From Mesorhizobium sp. CAU 1732 (GTDB taxonomy: Bacteria; Pseudomonadota; Alphaproteobacteria; Rhizobiales; Rhizobiaceae), in NCBI RefSeq assembly GCF_039888675.1, contig NZ_JBDQQR010000002.1, positions 658,001 to 722,000 of the forward strand: 64,000 bases of DNA, in the 5' to 3' direction. Of this stretch, positions 8,494-17,525 are shown one piece after another (the stretch's first letter is position 1; each line of letters starts with the position of its first letter). Under the pieces are notes generated by a model. That model searched no databases. It was not told the DNA's origin and worked only from the letters and a program-made list of their open reading frames with translations. A program made the position numbers and the translations under genes.

Positions 8494-10449
8494 ATGTCCG
8501 AGGTAAAGCTTCATCGTGTCCAGCCTGCATGGAAGAAGGACGCGCTGATCGACAACGACACCTATCAGAAATGGTATCGCGACAGCATTTCCAACCCCGA
8601 TAAATTCTGGGGCAAGCACGGCAAGCGCATCGACTGGATGAAGCCCTACACCAAGGTCAAGAACACGTCGTTCGACGGCAAAGTGTCGATCAAATGGTTC
8701 GAGGACGGCCAGACCAACGTCTCGGTGAACTGTATCGACCGCCATCTCAAGAAGCGCGGAAACCAGGTCGCGATCATCTGGGAAGGCGACAACCCGTATG
8801 ACGACAAGAAGATCACCTATAACGAGCTCTACGAGCACGTCTGCCGCCTCGCCAACGTGATGAAGAAGCACGGTGTGAAGAAGGGCGACCGCGTCACCAT
8901 CTACATGCCAATGATCCCCGAGGCGACCTATGCGATGCTCGCCTGCGCCCGCATCGGCGCGATCCATTCCGTGGTCTTCGGCGGCTTCTCGCCCGACGCT
9001 CTGGCGGGCCGCATCGTCGATTGCGAATCCACTTTCGTCATCACGGCCGACGAGGGTTTGCGCGGCGGTAAGCCGATCCCGCTGAAGGAGAACACCGACA
9101 AGGCGATCGATATCGCCGCGCGCCATCACGTGAAGGTCGAGAATGTTCTGATCGTGCGCCGCACCGGCGGCAAGATCGGCTGGGCCGATGGCCGCGACCT
9201 CTGGTATCACGACGAAATGGCCTCCGTTAAGCCCGACTGCAAGCCGGAGAAGATGAAGGCCGAAGACCCCCTCTTCATCCTCTACACGTCGGGCTCGACC
9301 GGCAAGCCGAAGGGCGTGCTGCACACCACCGGCGGCTATCTCGTCTATGTCTCGATGACGCACCAATACGTCTTCGACTATCACGACGGAGACATCTACT
9401 GGTGCACCGCCGATGTCGGCTGGGTGACGGGCCACAGCTATATCGTCTACGGCCCGCTCGCCAACGGCGCGACGACCCTGATGTTCGAGGGCGTGCCGAA
9501 CTACCCGTCCGCCTCGCGCTTCTGGGAGGTCATCGACAAGCACAAGGTCAACATCTTCTACACCGCCCCCACCGCCCTCCGCGCCCTGATGGGCGCTGGC
9601 GACGCGCATGTGAAGAAGACCTCGCGCAAGAGCCTGCGTATTCTGGGCTCGGTCGGCGAACCGATCAACCCGGAAGCCTGGGAGTGGTATTACAAGGTCG
9701 TCGGCAACAAGAAGATTCCGATCGTCGATACATGGTGGCAGACCGAGACCGGCGGCATCCTTATCACGCCGCTGCCGGGCGCGACCGACCTGAAGGCCGG
9801 CTCGGCGACGCGTCCGTTCTTCGGCGTCCAGCCGCAACTCGTCGACGGCGAAGGCAAGGTTCTCGAAGGGGCCGCCGACGGCAATCTCTGCATCGCCGAT
9901 TCCTGGCCGGGCCAGATGCGCACGGTCTATGGCGATCACGAGCGGTTCATCCAGACCTACTTCGCGACCTACAAGGGCAAGTACTTCACCGGCGACGGCT
10001 GCCGGCGGGACAAGGACGGCTATTACTGGATCACGGGCCGCGTGGACGACGTGCTGAACGTGTCGGGCCACCGCATGGGCACGGCGGAAGTCGAGTCGGC
10101 GCTGGTCAGCCACGACAAGGTCTCGGAGGCAGCCGTCGTCGGCTATCCGCATGACATCAAGGGCCAGGGCATCTACTGCTATGTGACCCTGATGGCCGGT
10201 GAGCAGGGCTCGGACGCCCTGAAGAAGGAACTCGTGGCCCATGTCCGCAAGGAGATCGGCCCGATCGCCTCGCCTGACCTGATTCAGTTCTCGCCCGGCC
10301 TGCCCAAAACCCGCTCCGGTAAGATCATGCGCCGCATCCTGCGCAAGATCGCCGAGGACGATTTCGGCGCCCTGGGCGACACCTCTACACTTGCGGATCC
10401 GGCGGTCGTCGACGATCTGGTCGAGAACCGCCAGAACAAGAAGAAGTAA
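8494..10449 (+). CDS. acs: Acetyl-CoA synthetase
   Basis: AMP-forming acetate:CoA ligase, 651 residues, the usual length. It activates acetate to acetyl-CoA through acetyl-AMP, allowing growth on acetate and recycling of overflow acetate. The phosphate-binding loop [11 protein letters not shown] lies at about residues 263-273; WWQTETGG and YFTGDG follow. The catalytic lysine K610 is in [12 protein letters not shown], the site that protein acetyltransferases modify in characterised Acs enzymes. GGAAGG precedes the ATG. No terminator lies directly after the stop; the next strong one is at 10665, after a small ORF element. Confidence 0.97.
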   Translation: MSEVKLHRVQPAWKKDALIDNDTYQKWYRDSISNPDKFWGKHGKRIDWMKPYTKVKNTSFDGKVSIKWFEDGQTNVSVNCIDRHLKKRGNQVAIIWEGDNPYDDKKITYNELYEHVCRLANVMKKHGVKKGDRVTIYMPMIPEATYAMLACARIGAIHSVVFGGFSPDALAGRIVDCESTFVITADEGLRGGKPIPLKENTDKAIDIAARHHVKVENVLIVRRTGGKIGWADGRDLWYHDEMASVKPDCKPEKMKAEDPLFILYTSGSTGKPKGVLHTTGGYLVYVSMTHQYVFDYHDGDIYWCTADVGWVTGHSYIVYGPLANGATTLMFEGVPNYPSASRFWEVIDKHKVNIFYTAPTALRALMGAGDAHVKKTSRKSLRILGSVGEPINPEAWEWYYKVVGNKKIPIVDTWWQTETGGILITPLPGATDLKAGSATRPFFGVQPQLVDGEGKVLEGAADGNLCIADSWPGQMRTVYGDHERFIQTYFATYKGKYFTGDGCRRDKDGYYWITGRVDDVLNVSGHRMGTAEVESALVSHDKVSEAAVVGYPHDIKGQGIYCYVTLMAGEQGSDALKKELVAHVRKEIGPIASPDLIQFSPGLPKTRSGKIMRRILRKIAEDDFGALGDTSTLADPAVVDDLVENRQNKKK

Positions 10450-10514
10450 GCCCATGCGCAGGGGGTTGCACTGCGACGGAAACCGACCCACATTGGGGTC
10501 GTGTTCAACGAACT

Positions 10515-10529
10515 GAAAGGAGGTGATCC
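10515..10529 (+). promoter_or_regulatory. Extended Shine-Dalgarno complementary to the 16S rRNA tail
   Basis: GAAAGGAGGTGATCC is the exact reverse complement of the last 15 bases of the conserved 16S rRNA 3' end (GGATCACCTCCTTTC). Ordinary ribosome binding sites pair over 4-7 bases. Its AGGAGG core ends seven bases before the ATG at 10531. It could also pair with GGATCGTCCTTTC at 10569-10581, inside the ORF it serves: seven pairs plus five pairs around a small internal loop. Confidence 0.8.
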
Positions 10530-10530
10530 A

Positions 10531-10599
10531 ATGTCGAGTGATTCCATGTTCCGTAGCGTGGTCCCGGCGGATCGTCCTTTCGGGAAGCAGTCTTCCTGA
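10531..10599 (+). CDS. 22-residue leader-like peptide with a 16S-tail mimic
   Basis: A short ORF encoding MSSDSMFRSVVPADRPFGKQ followed by SS, placed behind an extraordinary ribosome binding site and followed within 70 bases by a strong terminator. The peptide has no signal sequence or membrane segment. Codons 13-17 contain GGATCGTCCTTTC, close to the 16S rRNA 3' tail and able to fold back on the Shine-Dalgarno region. A second hairpin, GGAAG-CAGT-CTTCC (10583-10596), covers the end of the ORF and competes with part of that fold. I recognise this as looking conserved among rhizobia but cannot attach a name or function. The RNA may matter more than the peptide. Confidence 0.55.
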   Translation: MSSDSMFRSVVPADRPFGKQSS

Positions 10600-10664
10600 C
10601 AGGCGCGTGAGGCGCGGCTGGTAGTTACCTACCGCCACGGGTCGCGCCACGAACGGAAACACGG
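10600..10664 (+). ncRNA. Structured RNA segment between small ORF and terminator
   Basis: Downstream of the 22-codon ORF the sequence can form a closed structure. GGCGCG at 10611-10616 (a second copy lies at 10602-10607) pairs with CGCGCC at 10643-10648. Between them GGTAG-TTAC-CTACC forms a five-pair hairpin at 10620-10633. Together with the upstream ORF and the terminator this would be a compact RNA of about 180-200 bases. Whether it has its own promoter is unclear: TTGCAC about 40 bases upstream of the ribosome binding site is only a weak -35 candidate. It may instead be the 3' part of the acs transcript. Confidence 0.4.
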
Positions 10665-10695
10665 GGGCCGCTCTTCGGAGCGGCCCTTTGTTTTT
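10665..10695 (+). terminator. Intrinsic terminator of the small RNA element
   Basis: GGGCCGCTC-TTCG-GAGCGGCCC forms a nine-pair stem with a stable TTCG loop, followed by TTTGTTTTT. It ends the acs/small-ORF transcription unit before the convergent TadG-like gene. Confidence 0.9.
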
Positions 10696-10716
10696 GCGAA
10701 CCGTCGGCTTGCTGGA

Positions 10717-12105
10717 TTATTGTGTCAGAGCAAGGCGTTCGACGTTGCGGGCAATGGTCATGAAGGCGTCGTTCAACTCTTCGCCGCTGGATGTCTCGTA
10801 GTAGTGCTTCAACGAGCCGGTGTCGGCCGAGGCACAGTTCTTCATGACGTTCCGGGCATTGTTGCTGTCAAGCTTGAAACCGATCGTGAAGACCTCGATT
10901 CCGTCTGCCTTCATCCGATCGCAGAGAGATTCGGCATAAGAGCGCGACTTGCTGTCCTGCCTGCGCACGGCTTTCTCGTCTCCCGCAACATCCGCATGCG
11001 CCGTGTTGAACGCGCCATCGGTCATGAGGATCGCAATTTTCGCGACTTCCTTCGGATCCGCGTCGGCAGGGCCGTCTCCCAAGCCCGCCTTCTGGATCGC
11101 GGGCCGCCATTTCTGCGAAAGCATGTAGTAGGTCCACTGAACACCGATGGCGCCTGCGGTGTATCCAGCAACGGAAAAGTCGTCGATCTGCTTTTTCAAG
11201 GCCGTCGCATCGGGGCTTAGCGGCTTGAGAACAGCCTTGGCGCAACTGTTCAACCTGTCGTCGCGGTTTACCTTTGCAAGGTAACGCTGGCCGTCCTTGC
11301 GCTCGCGCACCGCGTCTGGCGCATCGTCACTGAAGTCGGCCTTCAGATTCACGTCCTTGCGTTCGGTCGCGCAATTGTTGTCCTGCTTGCCGGTGTTCGC
11401 GTCGATTTCCGCTTTCTTGGCATCCATGGGTGGCGGCAGGTCGGACCCGCCCTTTCGCTCAACGAAGACCACGTCCTTGGCAAGCGCACCGACATTGACG
11501 CCGTCCGAGTAAGGCACGAGTGCAATTCTTACCCGCGGATTGGTCTGGTTCTGCCCCTTGGTTAGCGCATCCACGGCGTTCTTCGCGGCAACTTTCAAAT
11601 CCTTGATCTTCTGGCCGCCCATGGAGTCGGTCACATCCAGCATCATCGCGATCTCGATCTTCTTGTCCGAATAGAGCGAAGCCGACTGCGCCGTGATCGT
11701 CTGCCGGTTCGCGGCCCCGAACAGCGGGAAGGCGACGTCGAGGATGATGCTCGCCTCGGCGCTGACCGTTCCGCGTGCCTTGTCGATCACGAGGCTGTCG
11801 AGCGTGATGCGGTCGGCATCGGCAAACGCACGGCCGCCATTGGCGAGCAGGAACGCTTCCACCATCCCCCTCGCATCCTTCTCGGCGATCACGCCCGTGG
11901 TAAGGTCGCGCGCGGTCGAGGTGACGGCGGAATCGAGCGCGGCCAGAAGGTTCGAACGCACGATCGTCATCTGCGCAATGTTCAGCCCGTATCCGGCCGA
12001 CAGCGCCAGAAGCGGCGTGACGATCGCCATCATCATGCCGAAATTGCCGCGCCGGTCGCGCCGGAACGCCTGTGCCGCTTTCATGATCGTCGTGCCTGCC
12101 CGCAT
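10717..12105 (-). CDS. TadG-like pilus protein with von Willebrand factor A domain
   Basis: A 462-residue protein with the Tad architecture: a short basic start, FRRDRRGNFGMMMA and a transmembrane helix at about 23-45 (TadE/TadG-like), then a VWA domain from about residue 150. The metal site is D157-V-T159-D-S161, a DxTxS variant of DxSxS, with a later MTDGAF strand. TadG-like proteins belong to Flp/Tad tight-adherence systems, but no other tad gene is in the window, so it is an orphan here. GGGAG lies six bases before the ATG at 12105, which supports that start over a second Met at residue 8. Confidence 0.85.
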   Translation of the reverse strand: MRAGTTIMKAAQAFRRDRRGNFGMMMAIVTPLLALSAGYGLNIAQMTIVRSNLLAALDSAVTSTARDLTTGVIAEKDARGMVEAFLLANGGRAFADADRITLDSLVIDKARGTVSAEASIILDVAFPLFGAANRQTITAQSASLYSDKKIEIAMMLDVTDSMGGQKIKDLKVAAKNAVDALTKGQNQTNPRVRIALVPYSDGVNVGALAKDVVFVERKGGSDLPPPMDAKKAEIDANTGKQDNNCATERKDVNLKADFSDDAPDAVRERKDGQRYLAKVNRDDRLNSCAKAVLKPLSPDATALKKQIDDFSVAGYTAGAIGVQWTYYMLSQKWRPAIQKAGLGDGPADADPKEVAKIAILMTDGAFNTAHADVAGDEKAVRRQDSKSRSYAESLCDRMKADGIEVFTIGFKLDSNNARNVMKNCASADTGSLKHYYETSSGEELNDAFMTIARNVERLALTQ

Positions 12106-12330
12106 CGCCTGTCTCCCTTCGAAACACCTGAACCCCGTTCACGAAGACAGGTGCAGAAGACGGGCCGGATGAAGCAGTGCCCGGCTCATGGCGCGGGCAC
12201 GCAGGCTTAAGCTATTGAAATGGCTTGATCGCGGCGGTTGCCATGGTTGATGCCGAGTTAACATCATCTGGCGCCCATCGCGTCCGCCGCTAAGCAGACG
12301 CCGGCGTGTCCCTGTCCGGCACAGCTTGCG

Positions 12331-12771
12331 CTATCCGCAACGGCTTTCGCGCTTTCCGCCGCCATAAGGGCGCACGACGGCGAGATCGAGCAGCGCCGGC
12401 GCGACCGCCGTGCCGCTCGCGGTCGATACATCCGCCAGCACCCGACCGTAATATTTGTCGCCGCCGATATTGGAGATCGAGACGGGTTCGTCGCCGATCA
12501 GGCGCTGGAGCACCTGCCGCGCATGCAATCCCGCCGCCTTCTCGGCCTCGCATCGGCTCCTTGTCTCCGGCGCGTCGATGCCACGGATGCGTATTTTCAC
12601 CCGCACGGAATGGCCGGGCCAGACACGCGCATCGGCTTCGAACGTGTCGCCGTCGAGAACCCGGACCACATGGGCCTCGACCGGTCCGGTCATGCCGTCG
12701 CGTCCATGCGCCGGTCCGAAAACCAGCATCACGAAAACAGCGGTCGCCACGAGAAGAATGCCTTGCCTCAT
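12331..12771 (-). CDS. Exported thermonuclease-family (SNase-like) protein
   Basis: A 146-residue nuclease-fold protein of the staphylococcal nuclease family. A signal peptide spans about residues 1-23. Catalytic blocks are VLDGDTFEA, RIRGIDAPE (Arg, Asp and Glu of the active site) and DKYYGRVLA (second Arg). Such proteins hydrolyse DNA or RNA in a Ca2+-dependent way, here probably in the periplasm. The frame is open to 12822, but the ATG at 12769-12771 starts a clean signal peptide. The promoter candidate at 12781-12809 would put the transcript start only a few bases before this ATG. Confidence 0.82.
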   Translation of the reverse strand: MRQGILLVATAVFVMLVFGPAHGRDGMTGPVEAHVVRVLDGDTFEADARVWPGHSVRVKIRIRGIDAPETRSRCEAEKAAGLHARQVLQRLIGDEPVSISNIGGDKYYGRVLADVSTASGTAVAPALLDLAVVRPYGGGKRESRCG

Positions 12772-12780
12772 GGCAAGGTA

Positions 12781-12809
12781 TATATTCCTATATCGCGTTC
12801 GTTTGCAAG
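12781..12809 (-). promoter_or_regulatory. Candidate promoter of the nuclease gene
   Basis: Read on the minus strand, CTTGCA (12804-12809) and AATATA (12781-12786) are separated by 17 bases, close to the housekeeping consensus of this order. Expected initiation near 12774 leaves almost no leader before the ATG at 12771, so translation might be leaderless, or initiation may differ. Confidence 0.45.
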
Positions 12810-12858
12810 CGGGGATGTGCAATAGCGGCTGTGCAGCGATGCCGTCGCGGAAACTTCC

Positions 12859-13080
12859 TCAGAAGTCGCAGGCCATCCCCTTGACCTCCCAATCGCCGTA
12901 GCGCACGGGATCCTTTCCGCCACGTCCACCAAGCTCCGTGGGCAGTTCCGCTTCGCGTTGCAGCGCCTCCCGACGACGAGCCTCCGCCTCGTCCAGCGCC
13001 CGTCGCGCGGCGGGCGACACGGTTTTGGATGACGTGTCGCGCACGATTTCGGTGGCCTCGGCGGTTGGCTTGGTGTTCAT
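12859..13080 (-). CDS. DUF1674 / SdhAF4-like succinate dehydrogenase assembly factor
   Basis: A 73-residue protein whose C-terminus, [20 protein letters not shown], is the signature of the DUF1674/SdhAF4 family. In eukaryotes and some bacteria SdhAF4 binds flavinylated SdhA and promotes its assembly into complex II. The N-terminal half is a charged helix ([17 protein letters not shown]). Length is normal. It is divergent from htpX across a 106-base gap. No sdh gene is in the window. Confidence 0.88.
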   Translation of the reverse strand: MNTKPTAEATEIVRDTSSKTVSPAARRALDEAEARRREALQREAELPTELGGRGGKDPVRYGDWEVKGMACDF

Positions 13081-13099
13081 GGGCGGACTTCCGGAAACA

Positions 13100-13128
13100 T
13101 TGAATTTTTACATCGCGTTTCCCATCAT
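13100..13128 (+). promoter_or_regulatory. Candidate heat-shock (RpoH-type) promoter of htpX
   Basis: TTGAA at 13100-13104 and CCCATCAT at 13121-13128 are separated by 16 bases, resembling the RpoH pattern CTTGAA - CCCCATnT. It lies about 60 bases before the htpX start. htpX is a heat-shock gene in other proteobacteria, which fits, but the match is imperfect. Confidence 0.4.
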
Positions 13129-13186
13129 ATATTCCAACATGGCGGTGCATTCGAGCCCCGCGCCTTTTTTCGAACCGGAGACCTGG

Positions 13187-14257
13187 ATGAACCTCATCCG
13201 CACTGCGATGCTTCTTGCCCTCATGACGGCGCTCTTCATGGGCATCGGCTATATGATCGGCGGCTCCGGCGGCATGATGATCGCCTTCGTGATCGCCGCG
13301 GGCATGAACCTGTTCAGTTACTGGAACGCCGACAAGATGGTGCTGCGCATGCATCACGCCGTCGAGGTCGATGAGCGCAATGCGCCGGAATATTACGGCA
13401 TCGTCCGCGAGCTGGCCGCACGCGCCCAGCTTCCCATGCCCAAGGTCTACCTGATCGACAATCCCCAACCCAACGCCTTCGCGACCGGCCGCAACCCGCA
13501 AAATGCCGCTGTCGCCGCGACGACCGGTCTTCTCCAGCGCCTCACCCAGGAGGAAGTGGCCGGCGTGATGGCGCACGAGCTGGCGCACGTTCAGAACCGC
13601 GACACGCTGACCATGACCATCACCGCGACGCTTGCCGGCGCGATCTCCATGCTGGGCAATTTCGCCATGTTCTTCGGCGGCAACCGCAACAACAACAACC
13701 CGCTCGGCATCATCGGCGTGCTTCTGGCGATCATCGTCGCGCCGCTTGCCGCGATGATGGTTCAGATGGCGATCAGCCGCACCCGCGAATATTCGGCCGA
13801 TCGGCGCGGCGCGGAGATTTGCGGCAATCCGATCTGGCTGGCATCCGCGCTCGACAAGATCGCGCGCAGCGCAAAGGCGATCCACAATCCCGACGCCGAG
13901 CGCAATCCCGCGACCGCGCATATGTTCATCATCAATCCGCTCTCGGGCGAGCGCATGGACAATCTCTTCTCGACGCACCCCAACACCGACAACCGCATCG
14001 CGGCGCTGCAGGCGATGGAGCAGGAGTTCAGCGGCGGTGGCAGCGCGCCCCGGTCCGCGCCACGCCCGGAACCGCGCGCCGCGCCGCAGGCTTCCACGCC
14101 AAGCCCGCAACAGGACGAACAGGAACAAGGCGGTCCATGGGGCCAGGCCAAGGCGCAGCCGTCGCCGGAGTCTGAAGCACCCCCGGCCGAGCCGGAATCG
14201 AACCCGTGGGGCCGCAGCCCGACAGGGCCGAAAAGCCGCAAGGGCGGCTGGTCGTGA
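13187..14257 (+). CDS. htpX: Membrane zinc metalloprotease HtpX
   Basis: An M48-family protease of the inner membrane, 356 residues from the ATG at 13187, which has GGAG six bases upstream. Two N-terminal transmembrane helices (about 4-25 and 30-46) precede the zinc motif H130-ELA-H134; two more hydrophobic segments follow (about 146-160 and 180-200). HtpX degrades misfolded membrane proteins alongside FtsH. The last 60 residues are Pro/Ala/Ser/Glu-rich and low complexity, as is common in rhizobial HtpX. The stop overlaps the rsmB start (GTGA). Confidence 0.95.
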   Translation: MNLIRTAMLLALMTALFMGIGYMIGGSGGMMIAFVIAAGMNLFSYWNADKMVLRMHHAVEVDERNAPEYYGIVRELAARAQLPMPKVYLIDNPQPNAFATGRNPQNAAVAATTGLLQRLTQEEVAGVMAHELAHVQNRDTLTMTITATLAGAISMLGNFAMFFGGNRNNNNPLGIIGVLLAIIVAPLAAMMVQMAISRTREYSADRRGAEICGNPIWLASALDKIARSAKAIHNPDAERNPATAHMFIINPLSGERMDNLFSTHPNTDNRIAALQAMEQEFSGGGSAPRSAPRPEPRAAPQASTPSPQQDEQEQGGPWGQAKAQPSPESEAPPAEPESNPWGRSPTGPKSRKGGWS

Positions 14258-15639
14258 CGGCCGACCGCCGTCGCGCAGGCGGCGGGAAGCGAAACAGCGC
14301 GCCACGATTCGACGAATTTGCGGACATGCCGGGCCTTGCTGCCCGGCGGGCCGCGACGAGGCTTCTCGCAGCCGTGGTCGAAGCGAAGACGTCGCTCGAC
14401 GGCCTGACCGACCATGACAACGGACACCCGCAGTTCCGCGTGCTCGAAATGCGCGACCGCGCCCTCGTCCGCGCGATCCTGACGACCGCGCTGCGCTTCC
14501 GGCGCACCATCGAGGCGCTGATCGCGGCGCGCCTGGAGCGCCCCTTGCCGGGAAATGCCCACACGCTGTCGCATGTGTTGCATGTCGCGGCGGCTCAGAT
14601 GCTGTTCCTTGACGTGCCGGACAGCGCGGCCGTCGACCTCGCCGTCACCCAGGCGAAGTCCGACCCGCGAACGGCCCGCTTTGCAGCGCTCGTCAACGGC
14701 GTGTTGCGCGAGATCGCGCGGCGCAAGGATCGCGCTTTGCCAGCAGCGCTTGGCGCCACCACCGAAGCGCCGGACTGGTTCGCGGAGCGCCTGAAGGCCG
14801 CCTACGGAGACGACCACGCAAACGCGATCCTGGCCGCCCATCGCGTCGAGGCGCCGGTCGATCTGACCGTCAAATCTGATCCGGCTGGCTGGGCGGAAAA
14901 GCTTGGCGGCGTCGTTCTGCCGACCGGCGGCGTCAGGCTGGCCAAGCTCGAAGGCCCTGTCGTCGCCTTTCCCGGTTTCGAGGACGGCGAATGGTGGGTG
15001 CAGGACGCGGCGGCATCGATCCCCGCGCAGCTCTTCGGCGACATCAAGGGCCTGCGCGTCGCGGATCTGTGCGCCGCGCCAGGCGGCAAGACGGCGCAAC
15101 TCGCGCATGCCGGCGCCCGCGTGACCGCGCTCGAACTCTCGGCCAATCGCGCCAAGCGCCTTGCCGGCAATCTCGAACGATTGAAGCTCGACGCCGAGAT
15201 CGTCGTCGCCGACCTGATGGCCTACGAGCCCTCGGAACTCTTCGACGCGGTGCTTCTCGACGCACCGTGCTCCTCCACCGGCACCGTGCGCCGCCATCCC
15301 GATGTCCCATGGACGAAAGGCCCGGAGGATGTCGCCAAGCTCGCAGACGTGCAGGCGCGCATGCTGATGCGCGCGGCGACACTGGTGAAGCCCGGAGGCG
15401 TCCTGATCTTCTCGAACTGCTCGCTCGATCCGCTGGAGGGCGAAGGCCTTTACCGCGACTTTCTGTCGGAGACGACGGGGCTGGCGGCGGACCCGATCAA
15501 ACCGGGGGAGTTCCCGCTGGTCGATCCGTTCCTGACAGATGAGGGAACGGTACGCACGACACCGGCGGGTCTCGACATGGGTTCGCCCGCGCTGTCGGGG
15601 CTGGACGGATTCTTCGCCGCGAGGCTGCGCCGACGCTGA
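14254..15639 (+). CDS. rsmB: RsmB-type 16S rRNA m5C methyltransferase
   Basis: Predicted 461-residue RNA cytosine-5 methyltransferase. A NusB-like RNA-binding domain (about residues 25-165) precedes the SAM-dependent domain. The SAM motif is [14 protein letters not shown] (near 268), the motif IV cysteine is in LDAPCSSTG (near 337), and the catalytic cysteine of motif VI is in FSNCSL (near 389), where most relatives have TCS. I favour the GTG at 14254, overlapping the htpX stop as GTGA, with AGGGCGG upstream; an in-frame ATG at 14206 would overlap htpX by 52 bases. Confidence 0.9.
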   Translation: MTADRRRAGGGKRNSAPRFDEFADMPGLAARRAATRLLAAVVEAKTSLDGLTDHDNGHPQFRVLEMRDRALVRAILTTALRFRRTIEALIAARLERPLPGNAHTLSHVLHVAAAQMLFLDVPDSAAVDLAVTQAKSDPRTARFAALVNGVLREIARRKDRALPAALGATTEAPDWFAERLKAAYGDDHANAILAAHRVEAPVDLTVKSDPAGWAEKLGGVVLPTGGVRLAKLEGPVVAFPGFEDGEWWVQDAAASIPAQLFGDIKGLRVADLCAAPGGKTAQLAHAGARVTALELSANRAKRLAGNLERLKLDAEIVVADLMAYEPSELFDAVLLDAPCSSTGTVRRHPDVPWTKGPEDVAKLADVQARMLMRAATLVKPGGVLIFSNCSLDPLEGEGLYRDFLSETTGLAADPIKPGEFPLVDPFLTDEGTVRTTPAGLDMGSPALSGLDGFFAARLRRR

Positions 15640-15748
15640 AATCGGCGTCATATGCCTAAAAATTAATTCAACTTCGCACAAATTCTTGAATCATTTACCC
15701 TATCCGCACAATCGTCGGCCCGGGACGGCGATTCGGAGGTTTTCAGCT

Positions 15749-17446
15749 TTGGCGGTTGCGAGGGGCGACTCCCCGCAGATTTGGGCGCTTGTCGCCTCCA
15801 CGATGTGGCGAAGGATGCGCGGGCGACTGCGCGTCGGGCCGCTCTATCGTTGGCGCTTCACCGGCCGCACGCCCGAGCGCGTCCTGATCGCACCACCTGA
15901 CCTGCGCCTTGCCGATCCGCAGATCGCCCACGAGATTTACCACGGGCGCTTCCCCTTCGCGGGCTACATGGTCGATGCGGATGGCGCATCGCCCTTCACG
16001 ATGGAGGTGGTCAATCCGGCCTGGCTGTCCGCACTGCACGGCTTCCGCTGGCTCCGCCACATGCGCGCCGCAGAGACCGAGCTTGCCGCCGCCAATGCGC
16101 GCGCGCTGGTCAGCGACTGGATCACCATGCACGGCCGCAGGATCGGCGGCGTCGCCTGGGACCCGGCGATCACCGCGCGGCGCATCATCGCCTGGCTGCA
16201 GCATTCGGCCGTCGTGCTGCAAGGCGCGGAGTTCCCCTTCTATCGCGCCTTCCTGAAGAGCCTTGCGATCCAGATCCGCTATCTGCGCGCCATGACGCCG
16301 GAAATGGCGGATGGCGAGGAGAAGCTTCGGGCCCGCATCGCGCTGGCCTTCGCGGCGCTGTCGCTGCCCGCGCCGACATCGGCGCTGCGCTCGGCCTCCC
16401 GGCTGCTGTCGCTCGAACTCGACACGCAGATCCTGCCGGATGGCGGTCATGTCTCGCGCAGCCCCGAAGCCGTGCTCGAGCTTCTGGCCGATCTGCTTCC
16501 GCTGAGACAAACCTACTCGAACCAGGCGGAAGCGCCGCCCGAGGCGCTGATCGGCGCGGTCGAACGGATGCTGCCGTGCCTGCGGTTCTTCCGCCATCAG
16601 GACGGCACGCTCGCCCGCTTCAACGGCATGGGCGCGACCAGCCACGACCGCATCGCCGCTATCCTGCATCATGACGACACCGCAGGCTCGCCGCTCCTGC
16701 ATGCGCCGCATTCCGGCTATGAGCGCCTGTCGATGGGCGGCACCACCATCATCGCCGATACGGGCGCGGCGCCTGCACCGACCGTCTCGCAGGCGGCACA
16801 GGCGGGGTGCCTGTCGTTCGAAATGTCGTCGGGCCGTAGTCATTTCATCGTCAATTGCGGCGTCGACACCTATGGCGCCGACGATTTTCGTCCGCTGTCG
16901 CGCTCCACCGCAGCGCATTCGACGGCGACGCTGAACGACACGTCGTCCGCCCGCTTCGCGCTGCCGCGCGGCTTTGGCGGTGTCATCGGCGCACCCCTAA
17001 TCAACGGCCCGCAGCACGTGCCCTGCCGCCGCATGGATTCCAGCGGCATCCAGGCCTTCGTCGCGCGCCATGACGGCTATGCCGCGCGCTTCGCGCTCTA
17101 TCACGAGCGGGAGATTTCCCTGTCGGCGTCGGGCGCGATGATCGAGGGGATCGATCGTATCTTCCGCAAGGGTGGCGAGATCGCCAAACCCAACGGCCGC
17201 GACCTGGTGGTTGTCCGCTTCCATCTCCATCCTGAGATTTCGCTCTTCCAGAACCGCCGCAACGACCTCGTTCTCGGCGCGCCCAACGCCGATCGCTGGG
17301 AGTTCTCCTGCGAGGAGATCGCGGCTGAAGTCGAGGAATCACTGTTCTTTGCGGGCCTTGGCGGACCGCGAAAGAGCCGCCAGCTCGTGCTGTCCTTCAA
17401 GGCCTCGGAGCATCCTGAAATCCACTGGCGTTTCGTGCGGATGTAG
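15749..17446 (+). CDS. Heparinase II/III-like protein
   Basis: A 565-residue protein of the heparinase II/III family, with an N-terminal alpha/alpha toroid (about 1-330) and a C-terminal beta domain containing [20 protein letters not shown] and [17 protein letters not shown]. Family members act on acidic polysaccharides, but substrates of the rhizobial group are not established. No signal peptide is obvious. I chose the TTG at 15749 because GGAGG lies nine bases upstream; an ATG at 15803 is possible. The position between rsmB and purH is a conserved arrangement in this order as I remember it. The 109 bases before it are AT-rich and may hold a promoter. Confidence 0.85.
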   Translation: MAVARGDSPQIWALVASTMWRRMRGRLRVGPLYRWRFTGRTPERVLIAPPDLRLADPQIAHEIYHGRFPFAGYMVDADGASPFTMEVVNPAWLSALHGFRWLRHMRAAETELAAANARALVSDWITMHGRRIGGVAWDPAITARRIIAWLQHSAVVLQGAEFPFYRAFLKSLAIQIRYLRAMTPEMADGEEKLRARIALAFAALSLPAPTSALRSASRLLSLELDTQILPDGGHVSRSPEAVLELLADLLPLRQTYSNQAEAPPEALIGAVERMLPCLRFFRHQDGTLARFNGMGATSHDRIAAILHHDDTAGSPLLHAPHSGYERLSMGGTTIIADTGAAPAPTVSQAAQAGCLSFEMSSGRSHFIVNCGVDTYGADDFRPLSRSTAAHSTATLNDTSSARFALPRGFGGVIGAPLINGPQHVPCRRMDSSGIQAFVARHDGYAARFALYHEREISLSASGAMIEGIDRIFRKGGEIAKPNGRDLVVVRFHLHPEISLFQNRRNDLVLGAPNADRWEFSCEEIAAEVEESLFFAGLGGPRKSRQLVLSFKASEHPEIHWRFVRM

Positions 17447-17525
17447 CGCGCTTCGACGTTTGCATTCTGGCAGGCCTGTGCTACGGCCCCCGGCATCCCT
17501 TGGAACCTGCCGGAGACTGCCCGAC

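Noticed and set aside
8383-10662. 759-codon open frame opposite acs
   Set aside because: Antisense shadow; it also runs through the small RNA element and has low-complexity composition.
17447-17525. Purine riboswitch before purH
   Set aside because: The gap is only 79 bases, lies right after the upstream gene, and shows none of the conserved riboswitch loops.
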